Shown here piece after piece: positions 51,292 to 59,854 of a stretch of 64,000 nucleotides of DNA. The notes beneath the pieces were generated by a model. That model did not search any database and had not been told where the DNA came from. It saw only the letters and a program-made list of their open reading frames with translations. Source of the DNA: Paenibacillus swuensis. Its GTDB lineage: Bacteria > Bacillota > Bacilli > Paenibacillales > DY6. Made by a program: the position numbers and the translations under genes. The stretch spans positions 2,465,001 through 2,529,000 of the forward strand of contig NZ_CP011388.1 of the NCBI RefSeq assembly GCF_001644605.1, read 5' to 3'. Every line of letters begins with the position of its first letter. Position 1 is the stretch's first letter.

Positions 51292-53925
51292 TTGAAACCA
51301 TCATCTACATTTAAACGTTTCATCTCACTCGCGCTTGTTATGATACTTATTGTATCGACATTCGCACCGCTCGCAGGGGCAGCTACTAAGACTACCAAAA
51401 AACATTGGGCAGACGCCTGGATTCAACAATGGAACGAACAAGACCTTATCTCTTCAGCGACATTCCAACCGAACGCACCAGCCACTCGCGGCGAATTGGT
51501 GAATTGGATTAATAAAGTGTTTGCTATTCCTGCGACATCTGGAAATGTAGCGAAGAACGTCTATTTCACAGATGTCCCCGTGAGCAGCTCGGTATACAGC
51601 AATGTGTACACAGCGGTGCAAGCCGGTTACATCTCTGGACTGGGCGACGGTACATTTGGCGCACAGAAATCAGTAACACGTCAGGAAACAGCTGTTATGC
51701 TGGCGAAACTTTTTGCGCTTAGTACAACAACTTCGGACAAGCTTGCTTACACCGATGGTGCATCCGTGGCAAAATGGAGCGCAGGCGCAGTTCAATCCGT
51801 GACGGAACAAGGCTTCATGACAGGCAATGCGGGTAAATTTTCGCCCAAAAAAGTTCTAACAAAAGCCGAAGCAATTGTCCTCATCGACCGCGCTTTGAAG
51901 TTGCCTAGTATCACAATCAACAAAGCAGGCACTAATGGACCGACAATAGGTCATTCCTACCTTCCGAAGAACGTTATCATTAACGTGCCGGGTGTAACGC
52001 TACAGAACGTAACGATTGCGGGCAACCTGGAAATCGGTGAAGGCGTTGGTCAAGGCGAAGCATACATCCGCAACGTGAACGTAAAAGGTACTACGACCGT
52101 CAAGGGCGGCGGGGAGAATAGTATCCATTTTGAAAATGCGGTCATGGTTACGATTGTTGTAGATAAAGCGAATGGTACCGTTCGTCTGGTAGTTGAAGGC
52201 AGAACGCACATTAGCGACATCATTATCCAATCTCCTGCCAAAGTAGAAGCTTCGAACGAGTCGGCCATCAATGCCGTGACGTTGTCGGAGGAGTTGCCTA
52301 AGGATAGTCACGTACAATTGCTAGGTTCATATGAGACTGTAAACGTGAAGGCTAGTAGCATTGTCGTTGATTTGCCAAAAGGTAGCGTAGATAACATGAT
52401 CGTCGACCCTACTGCAAAAGGCACCACAGTAAACACATCTAAAGAAGTCGAAATCCTTAAGTTGATCATGAATGCTGCGATTAAAGTAACCGGTCAAGCT
52501 TTGGTTCAAAATGCAGTCGTGAACGCCGCGGGCATTACGATGGATAAGGCTGCAACGAAGATGGAAAAAGGCAAGGACGTACCAGCGGATGTTCAAATTA
52601 CGGTTGGCGGCCAAGCGAAGGGTGTAGGCACAACAACAACGGCGACACCTACACCGACAGCTCCTGCTACAAGCACCCCGGATACGGGATCTGTTACGCC
52701 ACCTACCACAACTACACCGGATTCAGGTTCTATAACGCCTCCAGTAACACAACCGGAGCCTCAACCTAAACCGGAAGATCAGACAGCACCAATTGTTACG
52801 GGTGTAACAGGGAATGTATATATTGGCGATACACTAACATTGCAGAGTAATGAAGATGGCCATATCTACATTGTGCCTGAAGGTTCAACGTTCACTAAAA
52901 TTTATTTGGATATGATTGTGTCTAACACTAAAGGTGTTAAAGCTGAAAACATTAAGGATACAGATATTACTCTTTCTACTCAGGGTCTGACAGAAGGTAG
53001 ATATGCAGTTGTCGCGGTAGATGCAGCAGGCAATGTGTCTCAACCTGTTAGGTTGAAAATAGAATCTTTAACTCAAACTACATTAACCTTTTTGCATATT
53101 GGGATAGGCTTCAATGATCATATTGGTCTCAGATTTAATAAAATTATTTACAGTGTTTACAGTACCTCAGAAACTTTAAAAGCAGCAGTTTCCATCTCCA
53201 AGGATGGAATAAACTTTACCGCGCTTGCGGCCGAAGATCGGGTATCCATTTCTCAAGATGGTGTGTCTATTGATTTTCATGAAGAATTCAGAGGTAAAAC
53301 TTATATAAAATTGGCTTCTAATTCCGTTGAAGATACAGGTGGGGACATATATCCAAATGAAATCTCAGTAAACTTTAACTCAGGAACTAATGTGGATTTA
53401 CTCTCTGCAGATAGAATAGATCCTAATGGAAGAGTAGACTTTAAAGTTGACGCAGCGGTTGCAGTCTATTTTGTACCAGACAATGTATGGGGAACCTTGA
53501 CTAATTATGAGAATGCAGTAGTTAGAGGAGATGCTCTTAAACGTATAGTTTTGCCAAATGAGGTTGATCAGCCAATATTTTTTGATACAACAGGGCTTCG
53601 GGAAGGTTATTATCGATTAATGGTATGGGCTGGTGAAAGCAAACAGATTAAAATAAGTATTCCCGAAAGTCCTAGAATAAACCTTAACCAAGTTGATATT
53701 ATTCATGATACGGTCAATAGGACCGCTACCTTTACTTTTAATAATCTGTTGCCAACCGATGTTATCAAAGTTTACGAGATTAATGCATCAACACCTATTT
53801 ACACTCTATCTCCAAAAGCAGGAGAAAATTTCGTGAAAATCGAAGGCTTACAACTTTACAAAATGCATCAATACACGCTAACTCAACAAGGTAAAAAAGA
53901 AAGTATGGTACAAGAGATATTGTAA
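51292..53925 (+). CDS. SLH-domain surface protein with a variable C-terminal half
   Basis: 877 residues. Signal peptide (FISLALVMILIVSTFAPLAGA) and three N-terminal SLH domains (about 35-205; HWADAWIQQWNEQDLI, FTDVPVSSSVYSNVYTAVQAGYISGLGDGTF, SAGAVQSVTEQGFMTG). Then a beta-helix-like region (about 215-430, repeating V-x-V-x-N-x-x-I/V), a Thr/Pro linker (about 443-505) and C-terminal Ig-like domains. From about 53080 the DNA becomes visibly more AT-rich than the 5' part, suggesting the tail was exchanged. TTG 51292 has AAAGGAGA about 7 bases upstream. Placed in the accessory island with a SigD-like promoter. Confidence 0.85.
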   Translation: MKPSSTFKRFISLALVMILIVSTFAPLAGAATKTTKKHWADAWIQQWNEQDLISSATFQPNAPATRGELVNWINKVFAIPATSGNVAKNVYFTDVPVSSSVYSNVYTAVQAGYISGLGDGTFGAQKSVTRQETAVMLAKLFALSTTTSDKLAYTDGASVAKWSAGAVQSVTEQGFMTGNAGKFSPKKVLTKAEAIVLIDRALKLPSITINKAGTNGPTIGHSYLPKNVIINVPGVTLQNVTIAGNLEIGEGVGQGEAYIRNVNVKGTTTVKGGGENSIHFENAVMVTIVVDKANGTVRLVVEGRTHISDIIIQSPAKVEASNESAINAVTLSEELPKDSHVQLLGSYETVNVKASSIVVDLPKGSVDNMIVDPTAKGTTVNTSKEVEILKLIMNAAIKVTGQALVQNAVVNAAGITMDKAATKMEKGKDVPADVQITVGGQAKGVGTTTTATPTPTAPATSTPDTGSVTPPTTTTPDSGSITPPVTQPEPQPKPEDQTAPIVTGVTGNVYIGDTLTLQSNEDGHIYIVPEGSTFTKIYLDMIVSNTKGVKAENIKDTDITLSTQGLTEGRYAVVAVDAAGNVSQPVRLKIESLTQTTLTFLHIGIGFNDHIGLRFNKIIYSVYSTSETLKAAVSISKDGINFTALAAEDRVSISQDGVSIDFHEEFRGKTYIKLASNSVEDTGGDIYPNEISVNFNSGTNVDLLSADRIDPNGRVDFKVDAAVAVYFVPDNVWGTLTNYENAVVRGDALKRIVLPNEVDQPIFFDTTGLREGYYRLMVWAGESKQIKISIPESPRINLNQVDIIHDTVNRTATFTFNNLLPTDVIKVYEINASTPIYTLSPKAGENFVKIEGLQLYKMHQYTLTQQGKKESMVQEIL

Positions 53926-53977
53926 GTGAGCTAGTATCGACGATAATTCAACTCAATACCTATTAAACTGAACTATA

Positions 53978-54028
53978 ACCCGAAAGAATGACACTCAAAA
54001 AAGTGTTGTCTTTCGGGTCTTGTATTTT
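53978..54028 (+). terminator. Intrinsic terminator after the island SLH gene
   Basis: ACCCGAAAGA / TCTTTCGGGT outer stem and ACACT/AGTGT inner stem, then CTTGTATTTTATT. Confidence 0.88.
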
Positions 54029-54103
54029 ATTCAACATAATAAAGCATTTGAAGTGCCTAACATCGTAATTTATGTGAGTAGTATTTCTGGAGGACTGAGT
54101 TGA

Positions 54104-54351
54104 TTGAAGAAAGAAGTTGAGATTATTGAGTATTCTTCTGAGCGAGGTATTCAACTAGTTTGGGAAGACGGATCAACAATAAAGACGTCCATTCAAGATA
54201 ATGTTGTTGTGATTAGAGGCGATACGGCTGGCTTAGTCTCTCTTGCGCAACACTTGCTCAAGCAGAAGTGCCCAAGGGCCATCATGTTCATTATGATGAA
54301 TCTAATTCATTAGAAGAAGGCTCGTGTGATGTCATTATAGAAAAATTGTAA
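54104..54351 (+). pseudogene. Frameshifted immunity-type gene (Imm32-like)
   Basis: TTG 54104 after GGAGGACTGAG gives MKKEVEIIEYSSERGIQLVWEDGSTIKTSIQDNVVVIRGDTAGLVSLAQHLL, after which the frame ends with an unrelated tail. Reading on from about 54262 in the shifted frame gives EVPKGHHVHYDESNSLEEGSCDVIIEKL and a stop at 54349-54351. The joined product (about 81 residues) matches the pattern I remember for Imm32: GL-x-SLA-x-HLL, then P-x-G-x-H-x-H-x-D-E, then SLEEGS. One base is lost or gained near 54255-54262. No toxin gene lies beside it; the RHS tip is about 3.4 kb upstream. Confidence 0.72.
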
Positions 54352-54436
54352 TAAAAAGAGTTTCAGTGGGGCTAAACGACCGTATGGAATTCAATATTCT
54401 AAGCGGATATAGATCCTGCATTATAATAGTTATAAC

Positions 54437-54476
54437 AAAAGTGGCTTCCGAGTAAACAACAGCCACTTTTAATTTT
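54437..54476. terminator. Symmetric terminator in the gap before csp
   Basis: AAAAGTGGCT / AGCCACTTTT with a 14-base loop followed by AATTTT; the A-run and T-run make it work in both directions. Confidence 0.8.
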
Positions 54477-54601
54477 GCACATAGTCCAATCTCCTTAACT
54501 ACAGACGAATCCAAAAGAATGACCATTTACACAAACCCATCCCCCTTTTTAGGCTATTCGACCTGTTTTGTCTACAAAATACCCCATCGTTCATGTTACC
54601 T

Positions 54602-54611
54602 TTTGTCGAAA
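54602..54611 (+). promoter_or_regulatory. Spo0A box upstream of csp
   Basis: TTTGTCGAAA contains the full 0A-box core TGTCGAA (54604-54610) with T-rich 5' flank, 20 bases before the DnaA-box cluster. Confidence 0.4.
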
Positions 54612-54629
54612 ATATGTGCACATTCTCCC

Positions 54630-54713
54630 TGTGGATAATGTGTATAACTCTGTTAATAACTAATGAAAACAAGCTTTCAGCGTGTGAATAAACTCGTCTT
54701 ATTTTGTGTATAT
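54630..54713 (+). promoter_or_regulatory. Cluster of DnaA boxes
   Basis: Same-strand boxes TGTGGATAA (54630-54638), TGTGTATAA (54639-54647) and TGTGAATAA (54683-54691) are all exact matches to the consensus TTATNCACA read on the other strand. Two one-mismatch copies are TGTTAATAA (54651-54659) and TGTGTATAT (54705-54713). No other gene or terminator explains this part of the 494-base gap 54352-54845. Confidence 0.7.
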
Positions 54714-54764
54714 TTCAATTTTCAGACAATGGCTTACATGAAATGTCAACGCTTACAATTATGA

Positions 54765-54794
54765 TTGACAATTCTTGATTGGCAGTGATATATT
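54765..54794 (+). promoter_or_regulatory. Promoter of the cold-shock gene
   Basis: Perfect TTGACA (54765-54770), 18 bases, TATATT (54789-54794) with an extended TG motif. A perfect hairpin TGTGGG-CAGA-CCCACA (54800-54815) is at the 5' end of the resulting leader. Confidence 0.75.
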
Positions 54795-54845
54795 TGGCTT
54801 GTGGGCAGACCCACAGCATTTGAAGATGAAGGGATGTAATCGAAC

Positions 54846-55043
54846 ATGCAAGGAAAAGTGAAATGGTTTAACGCTGAGAAGGGCTACGGCTTTATCGAAA
54901 CAGAAGATGGCGGCGACGTATTCGTACATTTCTCCGCAATCCAGACAGACGGATTCAAGACTCTTGACGAAGGTCAAGAAGTAGAGTTCGACATCGTTGA
55001 AGGCGCACGCGGACCACAAGCAGCTAACGTAATCAAGTTGTAA
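54846..55043 (+). CDS. Cold-shock protein (CspA/CspB family)
   Basis: 65-residue OB-fold RNA chaperone. RNP1 KGYGFIE (about 13-19) and RNP2 VFVHFSAIQ (about 26-34) are intact; full family length. AAGGGATG lies about 9 bases before ATG 54846. Promoter and 5' hairpin upstream, terminator downstream, so it is a single-gene unit. Which csp paralogue it is cannot be told. Confidence 0.95.
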   Translation: MQGKVKWFNAEKGYGFIETEDGGDVFVHFSAIQTDGFKTLDEGQEVEFDIVEGARGPQAANVIKL

Positions 55044-55101
55044 TCATCAGCCCGATCGGGCTCCGATAGATGGTTAGACTGATCCACATCATAAAGCTTG
55101 C

Positions 55102-55134
55102 AAGGACACCCTGTTTAATGGGGTGTCTTTTTGT
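55102..55134 (+). terminator. Intrinsic terminator after csp
   Basis: AAGGACACCC / GGGTGTCTTT with loop TGTTTAATG, then TTTTGTG. A separate perfect palindrome AGCCCGATCGGGCT follows the stop codon at about 55048-55061. Confidence 0.9.
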
Positions 55135-55224
55135 GTACATATACTATACTCTACGATATGGCCAAGCTCTCAATCCACAGCCAACACATTTGACTAAATA
55201 TTCTGAATATTTAACGCGAATTGT

Positions 55225-55253
55225 AAAGGATTTTTTAAGTGGATGGCGAATAC
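55225..55253 (+). promoter_or_regulatory. SigH-type promoter of hpf
   Basis: AAAGGATTT (55225-55233), 11 bases, GGCGAATAC (55245-55253): agrees with the SigH consensus RnAGGAWWW-N11/12-RnnGAATWW in all but the last base. B. subtilis hpf (yvyD) is known to use SigH and SigB. Confidence 0.7.
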
Positions 55254-55308
55254 GTATGAGGTAAGGCCGAAAGCTCATGCATACGTAGAGGTTTTGCTAA
55301 CGCAAAAC
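55251..55308 (+). promoter_or_regulatory. Two leader hairpins of hpf mRNA
   Basis: First: TACGTATGAG (55251-55260) pairs with CTCAT-gc-ATACGTA (about 55274-55287), a 2-base bulge, loop containing GGCCGAAAG. Second: GTTTTGC-TAAC-GCAAAAC (55291-55308), ending just before AAAGGAGG. The first begins at the expected SigH start region. Confidence 0.6.
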
Positions 55309-55327
55309 TAAAGGAGGAGTTTTACTT

Positions 55328-55876
55328 ATGAATCTTTTGATACGCGGTGATCACCTAGAAGTCACGCAAGCCCTCAAGGACTACACAGAAAAGAAATTGT
55401 CCCGCCTGGAAAAGTATTTCGAGTCTCCCCCTGCATCTGACGTTCACGTTACGCTTACAGCCGTCAGAGGCATGCACGGTGTTGAGGTAACCATCCCGCT
55501 GCAAGGGCTGCTCCTGAGAGCGCAAGAGAAGAGCGGGGATATGTACGGCTCTATCGATACGGTCGTGGATAAACTGGAACGACAAATTCGCAAACATAAG
55601 ACAAAAGTGAATCGCAAATTAAGGCAAGAACGCGGCATGCGCGATCTGTTCAAAGTTACGACAGACGGCGCAGGATTGTATGAGGAAGAGGATGAACTGG
55701 AATTGGTTCGCACGAAACAATTTGCATTGAAACCTATGGATCTGGAAGAAGCCATTCTCCGTATGAATATGGTGGGACACAGCTTCTTTGTATTCTCCAA
55801 CGCGGGTTCCAATGTCATTAATGTGGTGTACAAGCGCAATGACGGCAAATACGGCCTGATCGAGCCAGCCACCTAA
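55328..55876 (+). CDS. hpf: Long-form ribosome hibernation promoting factor
   Basis: 182 residues. The N-terminal HPF/RaiA domain (about 1-98) shows MNLLIRGDHLEVTQALKDYTEKKLSRLEKYF, and the C-terminal domain (about 125-180) reads VRTKQFALKPMDLEEAILRMNMVGHSFFVFSNAGSNVINVVYKRNDGKYGLIEP. The two-domain long form dimerises 70S ribosomes into 100S particles in stationary phase. AAAGGAGGAG (55311-55320) precedes ATG 55328. Directly upstream of secA-prfB, as in B. subtilis. Confidence 0.96.
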   Translation: MNLLIRGDHLEVTQALKDYTEKKLSRLEKYFESPPASDVHVTLTAVRGMHGVEVTIPLQGLLLRAQEKSGDMYGSIDTVVDKLERQIRKHKTKVNRKLRQERGMRDLFKVTTDGAGLYEEEDELELVRTKQFALKPMDLEEAILRMNMVGHSFFVFSNAGSNVINVVYKRNDGKYGLIEPAT

Positions 55877-55897
55877 AATATGAATACGACAATGACA

Positions 55898-55930
55898 GCT
55901 CGGCCATCCGGCCGGGCTTTTTAATTTTTT
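55898..55930 (+). terminator. Intrinsic terminator after hpf
   Basis: AGCTCGGCC / GGCCGGGCT with ATCC loop, then TTTTAATTTTTT. Confidence 0.92.
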
Positions 55931-56049
55931 CCGCCAAATAAACCTATTTATACCAAGCTCAGCCCCTCGTTCTGTGGTTGCGGCATGTTCCACAAACTGT
56001 TACAATTTAAGGCAAACCATGCGTTAGGCAAGTAGAAAGGGGAAAACCC

Positions 56050-58566
56050 ATGCTGGGATTGGTAAAGAAGATTTTCGGGGACTCAAACGAACGTGAAATC
56101 AAGAAAATGTTGAAGACGGTAGACCGCATCAACCAATTGGAGTCTGACTTCCAAAGTTTATCGGACGAGCAATTAGCTCACAAGACGATTGAATATAGAG
56201 AGCGCCACGAGAAAGGCGAATCCCTGGACGATCTGATGCCTGAGGCGTTCGCGACTGTTCGGGAAGCTTCTAAGCGTACCCTGGGCAAACGTCATTACGA
56301 TGTACAAATGATCGGTGGTATGGTGCTTCACGAAGGCCGTATTGCGGAGATGAAAACTGGTGAAGGTAAGACGTTGGTCGGTACCCTATCTGTGTATTTG
56401 AACGCTCTGACAGGCAAGGGCGTGCATGTGGTTACGGTCAATGATTACCTGGCACAGCGTGATAGCGCGGAAATGTCCCAGATTTATAACTTCCTCGGAC
56501 TAACGGTTGGCGTCAATCTGCATGAGCTGACCCATGACGAGAAGCAAGAAGCATATGCTTGCGATATCACTTACGGAACGAACAATGAGTTCGGGTTCGA
56601 TTATTTGCGCGACAATATGGTCATGTACAAAGAACAGATGGTACAACGGCCTCTTTACTATGCGATCATTGACGAAGTAGACTCCATCCTGGTGGATGAA
56701 GCGAGAACACCGCTGATCATCTCAGGACAGGCTGCTAAGTCGACGGAGCTTTATTTTGCTGCGGATCGCTTTGTTCAGCGTCTTACGTTTGAAGAGGATT
56801 ACACGGTTGATATCAAGGTCCGCTCCGTTGCTTTAACGGAAGCCGGCGTAGCCAAAGCGGAACGCGCTTTCGGCATCGACAACCTGTTCGATCACGAGCA
56901 TGTCACACTGAATCACCACATTCAACAAGCGCTTAAAGCGAACTACATCATGCGTAACGATGTGGACTATGTCGTACAGGACGGCGAAGTGCTGATCGTC
57001 GATGAGTTCACGGGCCGCATCATGACAGGCCGCCGTTACAGCGATGGCCTTCACCAGGCGATCGAAGCGAAGGAAGAGCTGGAAGTACAGAATGAAAGCA
57101 TGACACTTGCTACGATTACATTCCAGAATTACTTCCGGATGTACCGCAAGCTGGCGGGTATGACGGGTACAGCGAAGACCGAGGAAGAAGAGTTTAAGAA
57201 AATTTACGGCCTGGATGTAGTCCAAGTGCCTACGAACCGCCCGAACATCCGTCAGGATATCCCGGACGTAGTATACAAGTCGGAAGGCAGCAAATTCCGC
57301 GCCGTTGTGGACGAAATTGTCCAACGCCATCAGAAGAACCAACCGGTTCTGGTCGGTACGATCTCCATCGAGAATTCCGAGAAGCTGTCGGATATGCTCA
57401 AGAAGAAAGGCATTACACATAAAGTATTGAATGCCAAATACCATGCGGAAGAAGCCGAAATCGTATCCCGCGCCGGCGAACCGGGTTCGGTTACGATTGC
57501 TACGAATATGGCGGGCCGTGGTACGGATATTTTGCTTGGTCAAGGCGTACCGGATACAGGCGGTTTGCATATTATAGGTACAGAACGTCACGAAAGCCGC
57601 CGGATCGATAACCAGCTGCGCGGTCGTGCGGGACGTCAAGGCGACCCGGGCTCCTCCCAGTTCTATCTGTCTCTGGAAGATGAACTGATGCGCAGATTCG
57701 GCGCGGAGAACATCATGGCGATGATGGATCGTCTTGGCTTTGAAGAGGATCAGCCGATTGAAAGCCGTCTCATCACAAGAGCGATTGAATCCGCGCAGAA
57801 GCGGGTGGAAGGCAACAACTTCGACCTGCGGAAAGTGGTACTTCAATATGATGACGTGATGAATCAGCAACGTGAGATTATTTACAAGCAACGCCGTGAA
57901 GTGCTGAACTCCGAGAATGTGCGTGAGATTGTGCTGGAGATGATCTATCCGGTTATTGACCGCATCGTGAAAGCTCATGCTTCCGAAGATGTGATTCCGG
58001 AAGAGTGGGATCTTCAAGCCATTGCGGATTACGCCAACGCGACCTTCCTGCAAGAAGGCGAAACGCAAGCGGCTGAGCTTGAAGGCAAGGAACAGGATGA
58101 TATACTCGAGTTCCTGAAGGCCAGAGTGCTCAGCGATTACGATGCCAAAGAAGCGAACATGGGCTCCGAAACGATGCGTGAATTCGAGAAAGTCATCTTG
58201 CTTCGTTCCGTAGACAGCAAGTGGATGGATCACATTGACGCGATGGACCAGCTTCGTCAAGGAATACATCTTCGGGCTTACGGCGGTACAGATCCGCTTC
58301 GGGAATACCAGTTCGAAGGCTTCGAGATGTTCCAGGAGATGATCAACAGCATTCAGGAAGAAGTAGCCACTTATATTATGAAAGCGCAAGTGGAGCAGAA
58401 TCTGGAGCGTAAGCCGGTTGTGGATGAGCAGGCCATTTCCACGAACAGCAGCGAAGCGCAAGTGAAGCGTCCTGTTGTGAACAAGGAAGAAAGCCGAATC
58501 GGACGCAACGATCTCTGTCCTTGCGGCAGCGGCAAGAAGTACAAGAACTGTCACGGTCAAGCGTAA
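56050..58566 (+). CDS. secA: Protein translocase ATPase SecA
   Basis: 838-residue motor of the Sec pathway. Walker [10 protein letters not shown] (about 101-109), DEAD-type [21 protein letters not shown] (about 205-225), the preprotein-binding domain and [21 protein letters not shown], motif [28 protein letters not shown], and a C-terminal zinc-binding tail [21 protein letters not shown] lies before ATG 56050. Heavy export of S-layer and surface proteins in this organism depends on it. Own terminator follows. Confidence 0.98.
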   Translation: MLGLVKKIFGDSNEREIKKMLKTVDRINQLESDFQSLSDEQLAHKTIEYRERHEKGESLDDLMPEAFATVREASKRTLGKRHYDVQMIGGMVLHEGRIAEMKTGEGKTLVGTLSVYLNALTGKGVHVVTVNDYLAQRDSAEMSQIYNFLGLTVGVNLHELTHDEKQEAYACDITYGTNNEFGFDYLRDNMVMYKEQMVQRPLYYAIIDEVDSILVDEARTPLIISGQAAKSTELYFAADRFVQRLTFEEDYTVDIKVRSVALTEAGVAKAERAFGIDNLFDHEHVTLNHHIQQALKANYIMRNDVDYVVQDGEVLIVDEFTGRIMTGRRYSDGLHQAIEAKEELEVQNESMTLATITFQNYFRMYRKLAGMTGTAKTEEEEFKKIYGLDVVQVPTNRPNIRQDIPDVVYKSEGSKFRAVVDEIVQRHQKNQPVLVGTISIENSEKLSDMLKKKGITHKVLNAKYHAEEAEIVSRAGEPGSVTIATNMAGRGTDILLGQGVPDTGGLHIIGTERHESRRIDNQLRGRAGRQGDPGSSQFYLSLEDELMRRFGAENIMAMMDRLGFEEDQPIESRLITRAIESAQKRVEGNNFDLRKVVLQYDDVMNQQREIIYKQRREVLNSENVREIVLEMIYPVIDRIVKAHASEDVIPEEWDLQAIADYANATFLQEGETQAAELEGKEQDDILEFLKARVLSDYDAKEANMGSETMREFEKVILLRSVDSKWMDHIDAMDQLRQGIHLRAYGGTDPLREYQFEGFEMFQEMINSIQEEVATYIMKAQVEQNLERKPVVDEQAISTNSSEAQVKRPVVNKEESRIGRNDLCPCGSGKKYKNCHGQA

Positions 58567-58584
58567 CGTTAAATATAGCTGTAC

Positions 58585-58623
58585 AAGGGAAGGATCCGCG
58601 ACCTGCGGATGCTTCCTTTTCCG
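58585..58623 (+). terminator. Intrinsic terminator after secA
   Basis: GGAAGGATCCGC / GCGGATGCTTCC with loop GACCT, then TTTTCC. Confidence 0.88.
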
Positions 58624-58662
58624 TATACCAGATGAAAACAATAACTTTAGAGGTGAGCGTAC

Positions 58663-59767
58663 ATGATCGAAATGAAACAAGATTTGCGCGAAGTATCCAA
58701 ACGATTACAAGCCCTTAGGGGGTCTCTTTGACTTAGATCTTAAACTGGAGCATATCGGCAACTATGAAGAGAAGATGGCCGCTCCGGACTTTTGGGACGA
58801 TAATGAGGAAGCTCAGAAGACGATTGCGGAGATGAACGCGATTAAATCCGTAGTCGATGATTACAACGCATTACAAGCGGAGTTTGAAGACAGTGAAGTT
58901 ATGCTGGAACTGGCGCAAGAAGAAGGCGACGACAGCATCGCGGCGGATCTGGGGCAGAGCATCACGGCGCTGGTGAAGAAACTCGAAGACTTCGAGCTCC
59001 AGCTCCTGCTAAGCCAGCCTTACGATAAGCTGAACGCGATTCTGGAGCTGCATCCGGGCGCGGGCGGCACCGAGTCGCAGGACTGGGCGAGTATGCTGCT
59101 TCGCATGTACACCCGTTGGGCGGAGAAGCGCGGCTTTAAGGTCGAGATGCTCGACTACCTGCCTGGCGACGAAGCGGGCCTCAAGAGCGTAACCCTGCTG
59201 ATTAAAGGGTATAACGCCTACGGTTATCTGAAAGCGGAGAAAGGCGTGCACCGTCTTGTTCGGATTTCACCTTTTGACGCATCAGGCCGCAGACATACCT
59301 CCTTTACCTCCTGTGATGTGGTTCCTGAAATTGAGGACGACGTGGAAATCGAAATTCGTACCGAGGACCTCAAAGTCGACACGTACCGGGCAAGCGGCGC
59401 GGGCGGACAGCATATCAACACAACTGACTCGGCTGTAAGGATTACGCATATTCCGTCGGGTGTCGTTGTAACCTGCCAAACCGAACGTTCCCAAATCAAA
59501 AACCGCGAGCGGGCGATGAAACATTTACGCTCCAAGTTGTATGAGAAGAAGATTGAGGAACAAGAGAAGCACCTCGCGGAAATTCGCGGCGAACAAAGCG
59601 AGATCGGCTGGGGCAGCCAAATTCGTTCCTATGTATTCCACCCGTACAGCATGGTGAAGGATCACCGCACATCTGTGGAAACCGGTAACGTGGGCGCAGT
59701 CATGGACGGAGACCTCGATGGATTCATCGACGGTTATCTGAGAATGCAGATTAAGCAAGAAGATTAA
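58663..59767 (+). CDS. prfB: Peptide chain release factor 2 (programmed +1 frameshift)
   Basis: Joined reading 58663-58728 and 58730-59767, 367 residues. The first 22 codons end at CTT TGA; ribosomes slip +1 and continue with GAC (58730). Domains: N-terminal helical domain 1, the tripeptide anticodon for RF2 ([13 protein letters not shown], about 208-220: 'SPF' in the usual SPF form), the peptidyl-hydrolysis GGQ loop [21 protein letters not shown] (about 246-266) and C-terminal [18 protein letters not shown] 58663 after GAGGTGA (58650-58656). Recognises UGA and UAA, and the frameshift makes its own synthesis depend on RF2 level. Confidence 0.97.
58717..58732 (+). promoter_or_regulatory. RF2 programmed frameshift signal
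   Basis: AGGGGGTCTCTTTGAC: Shine-Dalgarno-like AGGGGG, the slippery CTT and the stop TGA followed by C, the same architecture as in other bacterial prfB genes. Confidence 0.97.
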
Positions 59768-59778
59768 ACGCGGCAAGG

Positions 59779-59831
59779 TCCCTGAAAGGAAAGAACAAAG
59801 TCAGAACGACTTAACTTTCCTTTTACAGGGA
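59779..59831 (+). promoter_or_regulatory. Long imperfect hairpin between prfB and the YitT gene
   Basis: TCCCTGAAAGGAAAG (59779-59793) pairs with CTTTCCTTT-ta-CAGGGA (59815-59831), and AAGTC/GACTT forms an inner stem; about 20 pairs. No T-run follows, so it is not a standard terminator; it might be an RNA-processing or regulatory element. Confidence 0.55.
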
Positions 59832-59854
59832 ATAGTGTAGGGAGACGGAACTTA

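Noticed and set aside
56833-58680. 615-residue open frame on the - strand across secA
   Set aside because: It is the antisense shadow of the highly conserved secA, with no ribosome site and low-complexity His/Leu/Arg composition.
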